DNA of 46,229 nucleotides from an uncultured Lachnospiraceae bacterium. GTDB lineage: Bacteria; Bacillota; Clostridia; Lachnospirales; Lachnospiraceae. The position numbers and the translations under genes are program-made. This document shows positions 16,565-25,391 of the stretch, piece by piece. The DNA lies in NCBI GenBank assembly GCA_910579275.1, contig CAJTTO010000036.1:1-46229 (forward strand), read 5' to 3'. Position 1 is the stretch's first letter, and each line of letters starts with the position of its first letter. The notes under the pieces are model-generated. The model saw nothing but the letters and a program-made list of their open reading frames with translations. It did no database searches and was not told where the DNA came from.

Positions 16565-16593
16565 TGAAAAAGGGGAGTAACAATGCTCCCCTT
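16565..16593 (-). terminator. Attenuating terminator between bmpA-like and ATPase genes
   Basis: On the minus strand AAGGGGAG / CTCCCCTT closes an eight-base loop and is followed by TTTTTC. It sits 11 bp past the lipoprotein stop codon. Partial read-through would give more binding protein than transporter. Confidence 0.85.
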
Positions 16594-16603
16594 GTGTGTC
16601 TGT

Positions 16604-17869
16604 TTATTTAATACTGCCGTAATCTGTCACTTTAACGCTTGTTGACGGCATTGCCGAGATATCATTGGAAACCTTGATTTCACCGCTGTACATTCCTTTC
16701 ACAAGCGCGCGGTAATCCTCCTCCGTAAATGCATCGCTCCACTGTGTGCTCTTTATCGGGAGCTGTACATAATTTTCTTCCGGATTCTCTGATACCATTC
16801 CGAGGTTCTCAATCTTTCCTGCATGCTCGCTCCACTTTCCGTCCCTGATATCGTTGAGAATGGTGTTGACTGTCGCTGAAAGTCCTTTCATTGCGGATGT
16901 GATTGTCATTCCGTCTCCGTATTTTCCGTCGATAACAGGCTGCTGGTCAGAATCGACACCGATTACCTTTCCGTTCACCTTTCCTGCCGCCTCTGCCGCT
17001 GATGTGTAGATACCGCCGCCACATGCAAAAACAACTTCGACATTTTTCGTGCCGTACCATGTGTCCATGGCGCTTGTGATATCAGCGTCACCATAGAACT
17101 GTCCGCCGCATACATATTCTACCTCAACCTCGTCTGCGATGCCAAGTTCTGCCGCCGCAGCGTCAATGCCCTGTACATAACCGTATCCGAACCGCGTAAC
17201 TGCCGGAACAGACATGCCGCCGAGAAATCCGAGATGCTTATAACCTGACTTTACGGCTGCATAACCTGCCATATATCCCGAAAGCTCCTCCTGATACGTA
17301 CAGCAGTAAACATTCGCTTCATTGTAGTAGTCTGTCACATTGTAGTCTGCCGGATTGTAAGTATATCCTTCACCCACACCCTTTTCGCAAATGTCGCCTG
17401 CGCTCACGTCGAGGGCTACAAACTTCACGTCGGGATACAATTCAGGCTGTGTGACAACTGCTGCCGCAAACATGTAGCCCGGCATCATGATGACGTTCGC
17501 ACCGCCCGCCACTGCCTGATCAACACTCGCGCTTCTCGCCTCGTCGGAATCACTGTCAGGCTTGTAATAAGTAAACGGCACATCATTTATCTCCGCCCAA
17601 GCCTTGCATGACTCATAAGTTGTCTGGTTAAAGCTCTGGTCCGTAATGTCACCTGAGTCTGTAATCATTGCAATGTTCATGTCGGAAGCAGATGCTGCAT
17701 TGGAATCTGCCGCCCCATCACTTGGTGTCTCCGCATTCGCCGTGTCTCCCTTGGATGTCTCGGCTCCTGTACTGCCTGCGCTATCCCCAGCGCCACCGTC
17801 GGAACCGCATGCTGCCAAAGATAAAACCATGGCAGAAGCCAAAATAAGTGACAATGCTTTTTTCTTCAT
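16604..17869 (-). CDS. bmpA: BMP-family nucleoside-binding lipoprotein
   Basis: A 421-residue secreted lipoprotein. The signal peptide ends in the lipobox LSLAACG, with the lipid-bearing Cys near residue 21. A low-complexity Gly/Ser/Ala/Thr linker (about 22-60) leads to the BMP/PnrA-type ligand domain, with MNIAMITDSGDITDQSFNQ near 66, where the Asp and Asn residues help bind the nucleoside. Other family stretches are LGFLGGMSVPAVTRFGYGY and VIGVDSDQQ. It delivers purine nucleosides to the permeases encoded downstream. It begins 40 bp after purA. Confidence 0.93.
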   Translation of the reverse strand: MKKKALSLILASAMVLSLAACGSDGGAGDSAGSTGAETSKGDTANAETPSDGAADSNAASASDMNIAMITDSGDITDQSFNQTTYESCKAWAEINDVPFTYYKPDSDSDEARSASVDQAVAGGANVIMMPGYMFAAAVVTQPELYPDVKFVALDVSAGDICEKGVGEGYTYNPADYNVTDYYNEANVYCCTYQEELSGYMAGYAAVKSGYKHLGFLGGMSVPAVTRFGYGYVQGIDAAAAELGIADEVEVEYVCGGQFYGDADITSAMDTWYGTKNVEVVFACGGGIYTSAAEAAGKVNGKVIGVDSDQQPVIDGKYGDGMTITSAMKGLSATVNTILNDIRDGKWSEHAGKIENLGMVSENPEENYVQLPIKSTQWSDAFTEEDYRALVKGMYSGEIKVSNDISAMPSTSVKVTDYGSIK

Positions 17870-17885
17870 ACGTTTGTCCTCCCTT

Positions 17886-17902
17886 GGATGGCTTTCCCAT
17901 CC
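17886..17902 (-). other. Short hairpin before the lipoprotein ribosome site
   Basis: GGATGG (minus 17902-17897) pairs with CCATCC (17891-17886) around a GAAAG loop, directly upstream of AAGGGAGG. It lies in the 40-bp purA-bmpA gap and could affect translation or mRNA processing. No T-run follows, so it is not a terminator. Confidence 0.4.
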
Positions 17903-17909
17903 TGCTATA

Positions 17910-19202
17910 TTATTTTTTTAGTGCACTTTTCCTGTAGATGACATCATCCCTTGCCGGTCCGTTGCTTACAAGCGTTATCGGATATCCTATCTGCTCTTCT
18001 ATAAACTCGACATACTTGCGGCAGTTTTCAGGAAGTTCATCATAGTTTCTGATTCCCCTGATGTCTGATTTCCAGCCAGGTAATGTCGTCAACACAGGCT
18101 TTGCCTTCTCCAGTTTCGATGTGACAGGAAACTGTGTTGTAACTTCCCCGTCTATCTCATAACCGGTACACACAGGTATCTCGTCGAGATATCCAAGTAC
18201 ATCCAAAACAGTAAAGCAGACGTCCGTGGTTCCCTGCAGGCGGCATCCATACTTGGACGCAACACAGTCAAACCATCCCATACGTCTCGGGCGTCCTGTC
18301 GTAGCGCCATACTCTCCGCCATCTCCGCCGCGGCGTCTCAGCTCATCAGCCTCATCCCCAAATATTTCAGACACAAATGCACCCGCACCCACCGATGACG
18401 AGTACGCCTTGCATACCGTATAGATCTCCTTAATTTCATATGGCGGTATCCCTGCACCGATTGCACCGTAGGCGGCAAGTGTCGATGAGGATGTTACCAT
18501 CGGGTAGATTCCGTGATCCGGATCCTTCAGCGTGCCAAGCTGTCCCTCCAAAAGAATGTTTTTTCCTGCCTTTATCGCTTCGTCAAGGTAGGCGGAAACA
18601 TCACAGACAAACGGCTGAATCATGTCCCTGTACCCGTGCAGGGTCTCAAGAAGTTCCGAAGGAACGATTGCCGGCTTGTGGTACAAGTGCTCCAAAATAA
18701 TATTTTTCTGCTCTGCCACACGCGCAATCTTCTCTTTCAGGAGTTCCTCGTCAAAGAGTTCACTTACCTGAAAACCAATCTTTGCATATTTATCCGAATA
18801 AAAAGGAGCAATCCCTGACTTCGTGGAACCGAAAGACTTTCCGCCAAGCCTTTCTTCTTCATACTGGTCAAACAGGATGTGGTAGGGCATTACAATCTGC
18901 GCCCTGTCCGATACCAATATTTTGGGCACTGGAACATTCCTGTCCGTTATAGACCGGATTTCATCCATGAGTATCGGAATGTTTAAAGCCACCCCGTTTC
19001 CAATGATACTGGTCGTATGATTATAAAATACTCCGGAAGGAAGGGTGTGAAGCGCAAATTTACCATAATTGTTTACAATCGTGTGCCCTGCGTTCGCACC
19101 ACCCTGAAACCGGATAATGATATCCGCCTCGCGCGCAAGCATATCGGTAATTTTACCTTTCCCTTCATCTCCCCAGTTCGCTCCTACTACTGCCTTTACC
19201 AT
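17910..19202 (-). CDS. purA: Adenylosuccinate synthetase
   Basis: A 430-residue GTP-dependent enzyme that joins IMP and aspartate to adenylosuccinate, the first committed step to AMP. The N-terminal P-loop region GANWGDEGKGK (residues 6-16) carries the catalytic Asp. Also visible: GGANAGHTIV near 35, LEGQLGTLKDPDHGIYPMVT near 219 and the aspartate loop TTGRPRRMGW near 301. It follows purB by 94 bp, with a possible internal promoter, and precedes the nucleoside transporter genes. Confidence 0.97.
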   Translation of the reverse strand: MVKAVVGANWGDEGKGKITDMLAREADIIIRFQGGANAGHTIVNNYGKFALHTLPSGVFYNHTTSIIGNGVALNIPILMDEIRSITDRNVPVPKILVSDRAQIVMPYHILFDQYEEERLGGKSFGSTKSGIAPFYSDKYAKIGFQVSELFDEELLKEKIARVAEQKNIILEHLYHKPAIVPSELLETLHGYRDMIQPFVCDVSAYLDEAIKAGKNILLEGQLGTLKDPDHGIYPMVTSSSTLAAYGAIGAGIPPYEIKEIYTVCKAYSSSVGAGAFVSEIFGDEADELRRRGGDGGEYGATTGRPRRMGWFDCVASKYGCRLQGTTDVCFTVLDVLGYLDEIPVCTGYEIDGEVTTQFPVTSKLEKAKPVLTTLPGWKSDIRGIRNYDELPENCRKYVEFIEEQIGYPITLVSNGPARDDVIYRKSALKK

Positions 19203-19261
19203 TCACATACCTCCAGTTCTTTATATACTTTGTATATTTTCGCAATTGCATACCGTTAATT

Positions 19262-19290
19262 ATCATACAACTTTTTGGCAGATAAGTAAA
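19262..19290 (-). promoter_or_regulatory. Possible internal promoter before purA
   Basis: Minus-strand TTTACT (19285-19290), 17 bp, TATGAT (19262-19267) within the 94-bp gap between purB and purA. The boxes are moderate matches, and no experiment-like evidence is visible. Confidence 0.35.
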
Positions 19291-19296
19291 GATGCT

Positions 19297-20748
19297 TTAA
19301 ACACTTATTTCCGCCTTGATGCCAAGCTCTGACTGATTTGCCGCAAGAACCGGCTTTACTACATTGGCAAGGAAATTGTCGACTTGTATTGGTGACCTGC
19401 CTACGTATTTTGCAGGATCCATCGTTGCCTGAAGCTGCTCAGTCGTAAGGTTGAATTCCGGATCGGCTGCAATAAGCTCCAGCAAATTGTTTTCCTTTCC
19501 CTCAACCTTGACATTCCTGCCTGCCTCCATTGACAGTGTCCTGATTTTCTCATGAAGCTCCTGACGGTTTCCGCCGTTTTTCACCGCGTCCATCATGATG
19601 TTTTCCGTTGCCATAAACGGCAGTTCCGCCATAATGTGTTTTGTGATAACCTTGTCATACACGACAAGCCCGTCCACAACATTCAGGCACAAGTCCAGAA
19701 TACCATCTATTGCCAGAAATCCTTCGGGAATGGACAGTCTCTTGTTTGCAGAATCATCAAGCGTCCTCTCAAACCATTGTGTTGCCGATGTGACAGCCGG
19801 ATTGAGTGCGTCAATCATGACATATCTCGCGAGGGATGCAATACGCTCGGAGCGCATTGGATTTCTCTTGTACGCCATGGCTGACGAACCAATCTGATTC
19901 TTTTCAAACGGTTCCTCAACCTCTTTTAAATGCTGTAACAGCCGGATATCATTCGACATCTTATGCGCACTCGCCGCAATGCCTGCCAGAATATTTGCCA
20001 CTCTGGTATCAATCTTTCTGGAATACGTCTGTCCTGATACGGCATAGCACTCTTTAAATCCCATTTTTGCGGCAATCATGGGGTCAATCTTATCTATCGT
20101 CTTCTGGTCGCCGTCAAACAGCTCGAGGAAACTTGCCTGTGTCCCGGTCGTTCCCTTGGAGCCCAGCAGCTTAAGGCTTCCCACGACGTACTCCAAATCC
20201 TCCAGATCCATCAGAAATTCCTGCATCCAGAGCGTCGCGCGCTTTCCGACTGTCGTCGGCTGCGCAGGCTGAAAGTGTGTAAACGCAAGTGTCGGAAGGT
20301 TTTTGTACTTGTCCGCAAACTTTGCCAGCTCGTCAATGACATTCACCAGCTTTTTGTGCACGAGCTTCAGCGCCTCATCCATCACAATGATGTCCGTGTT
20401 GTCTCCGACATAGCAGGAGGTTGCTCCAAGGTGGATGATGCCTGCTGCCTTTGGGCACTGCTGTCCATACGCATACACATGGCTCATGACATCATGGCGC
20501 ACAAGCTTCTCGCGCTCCCTTGCCACCTCATAATTGATGTCCTCCGCATGTGCCTTCAGTTCGTCAATCTGCTCCTGTGAGATAACTGGTTTCCCATTCT
20601 CACTAAGCCCCAGCTCCATCTCTGTCTCCGCAAGGGCAATCCAGAGCTTTCTCCATGTGCGGAACTTCATGTCCTGCGAAAAGATGTACTGCATTTCCTT
20701 GCTTGCATACCGCTCGGAAAGAGGGCTTGTATATCTGTCTGTACTCAT
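19297..20748 (-). CDS. purB: Adenylosuccinate lyase
   Basis: A 483-residue member of the fumarase/aspartase superfamily. It acts twice in purine synthesis: SAICAR to AICAR, and adenylosuccinate to AMP. The signature loop IGSSAMAYKRNPMRSE, with the catalytic Ser, lies near residue 279. Other conserved stretches are HLGATSCYVGDN near 94 and THFQPAQPTTVGKR near 157. Start MSTDRY is set by GGAG seven bases upstream. It follows purF with an 18-bp gap. Confidence 0.97.
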   Translation of the reverse strand: MSTDRYTSPLSERYASKEMQYIFSQDMKFRTWRKLWIALAETEMELGLSENGKPVISQEQIDELKAHAEDINYEVAREREKLVRHDVMSHVYAYGQQCPKAAGIIHLGATSCYVGDNTDIIVMDEALKLVHKKLVNVIDELAKFADKYKNLPTLAFTHFQPAQPTTVGKRATLWMQEFLMDLEDLEYVVGSLKLLGSKGTTGTQASFLELFDGDQKTIDKIDPMIAAKMGFKECYAVSGQTYSRKIDTRVANILAGIAASAHKMSNDIRLLQHLKEVEEPFEKNQIGSSAMAYKRNPMRSERIASLARYVMIDALNPAVTSATQWFERTLDDSANKRLSIPEGFLAIDGILDLCLNVVDGLVVYDKVITKHIMAELPFMATENIMMDAVKNGGNRQELHEKIRTLSMEAGRNVKVEGKENNLLELIAADPEFNLTTEQLQATMDPAKYVGRSPIQVDNFLANVVKPVLAANQSELGIKAEISV

Positions 20749-20766
20749 ATTTTTTCTCCTTTTCAT

Positions 20767-22215
20767 CTATTTATCAAAGTCACCCCGAATGTCTTCAGTC
20801 GGTGGTTCCATCGGATAGTTTCCATTAAAGCACCCTGTACAGATGCCAAGTCCGCCGGCGACTTCCCTTAACCGGCTGATGTCCAGATATCCAAGCGAAT
20901 CGGCCCCTATGATATCCCTGATTTCGTCTATCGTCCTGTTGTGTGCAATCAGCTGTTCTTTTTCGGGGACATCTGTCCCAAAATAACAAGGCCACAAAAA
21001 CGGCGGCGAGCTGATGCGCACATGGACTTCCTTTGCACCCGCCTCACGCAGCATTTTTACAATCCGGTCAGACGTCGTGCCGCGCACAATGGAATCGTCT
21101 ATCATAATGACCCGTTTCCCGCTCACAGCTTCCTTGAGTACATTGAGCTTTACCTTTACACTCGACTCCCGGCTGCTCTGTTTCGGCTTGATAAACGTCC
21201 TGCCCACATAACCGTTTTTTACAAATGCAGTGCCATAGGGAATCCCGGACTGTAACGAATATCCGAGCGCTGCCGCATTCCCGGACTCCGGCACACCGAC
21301 TACCAAATCCGCCTCCACAGGTGAATCCATTGCCAGAAAACGTCCTGCCTGAATCCGCGACGCATACACGCTCACGCCGTCAATATGGCTGTCCGGTCTG
21401 GCAAAATAAATATACTCAAAAATACATCTTGCTTCCTTCTCTTTCGGAAGGGCGCGTGACATGTCAGAGACGATTCCCCCGTCGGGCGTGATGGTCACCG
21501 TCTCGCCCGGAAACACATCCCGCACATACTCCGCACCGATGGTATCCAGCGCACATGTCTCTGATGTTATGATATAGCTGTTCTCTCTTTTCCCGATACA
21601 CAGTGGCTTAAATCCATAAGGGTCACGGGCGCCGATAAGTTTTCTGGGGCTCATAACAACAAGCGAATAAGCACCCTTTATCTTCTGGCACGCATTGTTT
21701 ACAGCCTCCTCGACAGTCCTGGTGTTAAGGCGCTCCCGCGCTATGTGGTAGGCGATGACCTCCGAGTCGATTGTCGTCTGAAAAATGGCTCCTGTGTATT
21801 CCAAGTCGTGCCTAAGTTCCGGCGCATTAATCAAATTGCCGTTGTGCGCAAGCGCAAGCGTTCCTTTCACGTAATTCAACACGAGGGGCTGGGCATTCTC
21901 ACGTGTGGATGCCCCTGCCGTGGAATAGCGCACATGCCCAACGCCGATATCTCCCTTTAGCTGCTCAAAGCTGTCCGGTGTAAACACTTCATTGACAAGC
22001 CCCATCCCTTTGTAGGATGACACCTTTCCCTTCGGACCGCCTGTCTCACTCACGGCAATGCCGCAGCTCTCCTGTCCCCTGTGCTGAAGTGCAAAAAGTC
22101 CGTAATAAATCGTGGAGGCAACATTCTGTCCGTCAAAATCGTAGATGCCAAAAACACCGCACTCCTCATTCAGCCCTGTCTCATCTATATTTCTGTCTAT
22201 CTCATCATTGTACAT
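20767..22215 (-). CDS. purF: Amidophosphoribosyltransferase
   Basis: A 482-residue enzyme for the first committed step of purine synthesis, PRPP plus glutamine to phosphoribosylamine. The glutamine amidotransferase nucleophile Cys19 (EECGVFGIYD) follows an 18-residue propeptide that must be removed, as in the B. subtilis-type enzyme. The PRPP-binding loop RVIMIDDSIVRGTTS is near residue 365. The four Cys residues of a B. subtilis-type Fe-S cluster are plausible: CIFEY, WPCYF and CTGCF near 450. It lies between purC and purB. Confidence 0.97.
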   Translation of the reverse strand: MYNDEIDRNIDETGLNEECGVFGIYDFDGQNVASTIYYGLFALQHRGQESCGIAVSETGGPKGKVSSYKGMGLVNEVFTPDSFEQLKGDIGVGHVRYSTAGASTRENAQPLVLNYVKGTLALAHNGNLINAPELRHDLEYTGAIFQTTIDSEVIAYHIARERLNTRTVEEAVNNACQKIKGAYSLVVMSPRKLIGARDPYGFKPLCIGKRENSYIITSETCALDTIGAEYVRDVFPGETVTITPDGGIVSDMSRALPKEKEARCIFEYIYFARPDSHIDGVSVYASRIQAGRFLAMDSPVEADLVVGVPESGNAAALGYSLQSGIPYGTAFVKNGYVGRTFIKPKQSSRESSVKVKLNVLKEAVSGKRVIMIDDSIVRGTTSDRIVKMLREAGAKEVHVRISSPPFLWPCYFGTDVPEKEQLIAHNRTIDEIRDIIGADSLGYLDISRLREVAGGLGICTGCFNGNYPMEPPTEDIRGDFDK

Positions 22216-22246
22216 ATTTTTCAGATACTCCTCTTATTATGAAGCA

Positions 22247-23119
22247 CTACTTAAATTCTTTGCCTGTCAGCAGGGCAAATGCCTCTTTGTACTTATCCAC
22301 CGTCTTCGTGACAACTTCCTCCGGAAGAAGGTCGTCATTGTCCGGATTCGCCTTGAGCCAGTCCCTCACAAACTGTTTGTCAAAGGAGGGCTGTCCCTTT
22401 CCTGCCTCATATCCCTCCAACGGCCAGAAACGCGAGCTGTCCGGTGTGAGCATCTCATCCCCGAGCACAATGTTTCCGTTCTCGTCAAGGCCAAACTCAA
22501 ACTTGGTGTCTGCGATGATGATGCCTTTACCCAGCGCATATTCCGCACACTTCTTGTAAAGCGCGATGGTTGCATCCTTTATCCTCGTGGCATACTCCGC
22601 GCCCTTTCCGGGGTACTTCTCCTCAAGCACCTCGATGCTTCTCTCAAAGGAAATGTTTTCATCATGCAGCCCAATCTCAGCCTTTGTGCTTGGCGTATAA
22701 ATCGGTTCAGGAAGCTTCGCGGACTCCAAAAGCCCTTCCGGAAGTTTGATGCCGCATACGGTACCGTTCTCCTTGTAGCTTGCCCAGCCGCTTCCCGTGA
22801 TATATCCACGCACGATGCACTCGATGGGAAGCATCTCGAGCTTTTGGCACATCATGCTGTTTCCGTCAAATCTATCGTTTTGGAAGAATTCAGGCATATC
22901 CTTCACATCCACGGAGAGCATATGGTTTGGCACTACATCCTTCGTGAAATCAAACCAGAACTTAGACATCTGTGTAAGAATCGCGCCCTTGCCGGTTATC
23001 TTGTTTTTCAGAATCACATCAAAGGCAGAAATCCTGTCTGTCGCGACAATAATCAAACTGTCCCCGTTGTCGTATACCTCACGTACCTTACCTTCTTTAA
23101 TTGGTGCAAATTCCTGCAT
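22247..23119 (-). CDS. purC: SAICAR synthetase
   Basis: A 290-residue ATP-grasp-like enzyme joining aspartate to CAIR. Signatures: GKVREVYDNGDSLIIVATDRISAFD (in two parts near residues 8-32), ECIVRGYITGSGW near 96 and IADTKFEFG near 199. The longer form (about 290 residues) is common in Firmicutes and yeast-like PurC. It is the first gene of the purine block here. Ribosome site GAGGAGGAAGAA precedes the ATG. The 130-bp region upstream holds the terminator of the preceding operon, and no riboswitch was recognised there. Confidence 0.96.
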   Translation of the reverse strand: MQEFAPIKEGKVREVYDNGDSLIIVATDRISAFDVILKNKITGKGAILTQMSKFWFDFTKDVVPNHMLSVDVKDMPEFFQNDRFDGNSMMCQKLEMLPIECIVRGYITGSGWASYKENGTVCGIKLPEGLLESAKLPEPIYTPSTKAEIGLHDENISFERSIEVLEEKYPGKGAEYATRIKDATIALYKKCAEYALGKGIIIADTKFEFGLDENGNIVLGDEMLTPDSSRFWPLEGYEAGKGQPSFDKQFVRDWLKANPDNDDLLPEEVVTKTVDKYKEAFALLTGKEFK

Positions 23120-23188
23120 TGTTTCTTCCTCCTCGTTTCCATACGTTTTTACTCATTATTACGACTGATTTTCCCGCGCCCGCATGCG

Positions 23189-23230
23189 CAAAAAGAAAAC
23201 AGCTGCGGTTATAAAAATAACCCCAACTGT
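23189..23230 (-). terminator. Intrinsic terminator of the DUF5717-DUF5716 operon
   Basis: On the minus strand ACAGTTG-G-GGTTAT / ATAACC-G-CAGCTGT closes a four-T loop and is followed by TTTCTTTTT. It lies 21 bp past the last gene of the four-gene operon. Confidence 0.9.
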
Positions 23231-23251
23231 ATCATACCGATTCTTTTCTTT

Positions 23252-24433
23252 TTATGCAAGTGCTTTTTCATAATCCGACACCAAATCTAATATTTTTTCT
23301 GCATATTCAGGATACTTGTCCACAATATCCTTCACCTCGTCCTGTGCCTCCTGTGCCACCTTGGCATTATACTCCATCTGTTTGCGGAGCTTCTGGCGTC
23401 TGATAATCAGTCCATGCCTAATTTCCACCATTTCTTTGTTGTCGATCAACGCCTCTGCCTGATGAAGCCATATATTGGGATCTGCCAGATTACAGCCGCG
23501 CAAAATCTTGACGAGCGCTGCCTGATTGAAGTCCATATCCTGCTGCATCTGCTTTTCCTGCTCGCGCTGGATATTTTCCTCAAGGTATTTGTCCCAGAGC
23601 TTCTTCAACTCGTTTGAGCTGTCTACGTCATACTTGACATACAGGTATTCCAGCAGGTTTGTGTTGTTGACATACCGGATTTTGACCGTGTTTTGCAGCA
23701 GTACAAGTTTATTGATGCCTTTTTCCACTTTCACAAGCTCCCTTTGCGCCTCATGGAATTTTACAAACACGAATGCAAGCGCCGATGCTGCCACCAGCAC
23801 TGCGATGGCATACCCGATTGACACGTCAAGATGCCACGCCGACCCGATCACTGCCAGCATCACAACCAGAAACAGCATGGAGCCTACACATATTGCAGTG
23901 ATTCCCTTCATGTTTTTCTGGGAATTTATCAACTCGTTCCTTCTAAAATAATAGGCGTGCTTTTCTCCCTCAAGCCTTCCCATGTCTTTCTTCACGAGCA
24001 CCTGATAATCTTCCGCTTCTTTTAACTTATTATATCCATCGGGCATATACTGCTCAATGCGCTCCATGCGCACGTAATCCTCCATCTTCATGATATGGCG
24101 CTTTTTGTCAAGCCTTTCCTTACTGTTTCCGATGTCCAGAATTTTTTTTGCGTATGTGCGGAGCTGCTCTTTTACCTCCTCATTCTGTGCCTCAATCTCC
24201 TCCATGTCAGTCAGGTAGGATGTGACAAGGTTATACTCGCCCCCAAGCGCATCCAGCTCCCTGGCCGCCTCCGACATCTGCTCCAGACACGCCTTCACAT
24301 AGTGTTCGCGCTGTTTTTTGTCATGCATGTCAATATTGTCGCGCTTTAAGGTCTCCTCCTCCCAGTCGTACACATTTTCAAACGTTTCCGGCTCCTTTTT
24401 GAAAAATCCCTTAATTTTTCCCAATAATCCCAT
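23252..24433 (-). CDS. Coiled-coil membrane protein, last gene of unknown operon
   Basis: A 393-residue protein. Residues 1-175 are charged, helical and probably coiled coil. Two hydrophobic helices follow (about 178-197 and 206-226). A second long helical region (230-393) ends in the cytosol. The N-terminus MGLLGKIKGFFKKEP is amphipathic and may touch the membrane. With both flanks on the same side, it looks like a hairpin-anchored scaffold. It starts 36 bp after the TPR-like gene. No named family was recognised. It is probably the membrane anchor of the complex formed by the operon, which is inference. Confidence 0.75.
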   Translation of the reverse strand: MGLLGKIKGFFKKEPETFENVYDWEEETLKRDNIDMHDKKQREHYVKACLEQMSEAARELDALGGEYNLVTSYLTDMEEIEAQNEEVKEQLRTYAKKILDIGNSKERLDKKRHIMKMEDYVRMERIEQYMPDGYNKLKEAEDYQVLVKKDMGRLEGEKHAYYFRRNELINSQKNMKGITAICVGSMLFLVVMLAVIGSAWHLDVSIGYAIAVLVAASALAFVFVKFHEAQRELVKVEKGINKLVLLQNTVKIRYVNNTNLLEYLYVKYDVDSSNELKKLWDKYLEENIQREQEKQMQQDMDFNQAALVKILRGCNLADPNIWLHQAEALIDNKEMVEIRHGLIIRRQKLRKQMEYNAKVAQEAQDEVKDIVDKYPEYAEKILDLVSDYEKALA

Positions 24434-24469
24434 GTATGTAACCCCTTTCCTATCGTTTCCCCTTATCAG

Positions 24470-25303
24470 CTAACTTTTTGTCTGTCGTTTGTAATCCTTT
24501 TTTAACTGTTTTATAAGCGCCTGCGACCGCTGGCAGTATGCTTCCGTCTGACCGCTAAGCTTCAGGTTGGCAAGCTCTGTCACCAGCTGCCTTTCCCTTG
24601 AATCCAGCCACTTTGCATCAGCCTGTGCGCACAGCTGTTCCACCCTGACAAAATCCTCCTCCCAGTCTGGATTTTCCCTCTTGAAAGTTCCATACGCATA
24701 ATCCGTAAGTGCCTTTCTGCTGGCAAGGATATACGCACATCTCGTCTGTCTGTCCGGATGCAGGAGATAGGCCTCGTAGTACAAATCCGCCGCCTGCCTG
24801 TATGCAAAGTCCATCGCGTAGATGGATGCCATATTATAGTAGAGAAGCGCCCTGCCCGCGCTGTCCCTTGCAGGGATATAGTCCACCAGCTCCCTGTAAA
24901 TGCCAAGCGCCTGCCGGAACCGTCCCTGCTGGTACAAATACTCCGCACGCTTCTTATACCGCTCAATTGTATTCAGGCTTGACTGCTCCTTCAAAACACG
25001 GTCAACCTGTTTTATCGTATTTTCATCATACATTCCGGTTCGCTCGAATATTGTCGATACAAACGCAGCGACCGACACATGTTTGCGGACATATACATCC
25101 AGCTCGTCGGCAAGCTCCGCAAGCCCGCATTCATGGCGAATCCAGTTTACAAGCTCCGCCGAGACAACTGAGTCATCCAGCAGATGTACCTTTTCCATAA
25201 AATAATAACATAACTCCTCCATAGAATACAATGATATGTCGGAAAATTTTAAATAAAATGGAGTTTTTGCGTAATTCCCTATACATAAGCAAACGTTATT
25301 CAT
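24470..25303 (-). CDS. TPR-like helical protein in the same operon
   Basis: A 277-residue soluble protein. Residues 105-185 contain at least two tetratricopeptide-like repeats, for example YKKRAEYLYQQGRFRQALGI and YNMASIYAMDFAYRQAADLY. The N-terminal ~100 residues are helical and unassigned, and the C-terminus is strongly basic. TPR domains bind partner proteins, often chaperones, which fits its place beside an Hsp70-fold gene. Ribosome site AAAGGAG lies eight bases from the ATG. Its role in the operon is unknown. Confidence 0.78.
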   Translation of the reverse strand: MNNVCLCIGNYAKTPFYLKFSDISLYSMEELCYYFMEKVHLLDDSVVSAELVNWIRHECGLAELADELDVYVRKHVSVAAFVSTIFERTGMYDENTIKQVDRVLKEQSSLNTIERYKKRAEYLYQQGRFRQALGIYRELVDYIPARDSAGRALLYYNMASIYAMDFAYRQAADLYYEAYLLHPDRQTRCAYILASRKALTDYAYGTFKRENPDWEEDFVRVEQLCAQADAKWLDSRERQLVTELANLKLSGQTEAYCQRSQALIKQLKKDYKRQTKS

Positions 25304-25391
25304 TTACATAACTCCTTTGTGAAAATAAAATTTACGGCGTATGCTGCCACGCCTTTTATCGGAAATTACAGGCTTTTCTCAATCATATATA

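Noticed and set aside
23120..23188. Purine riboswitch or PurR-type box before purC
   Set aside because: The short gap is largely taken by the upstream terminator and a G+C-rich palindrome; no aptamer pattern could be seen.
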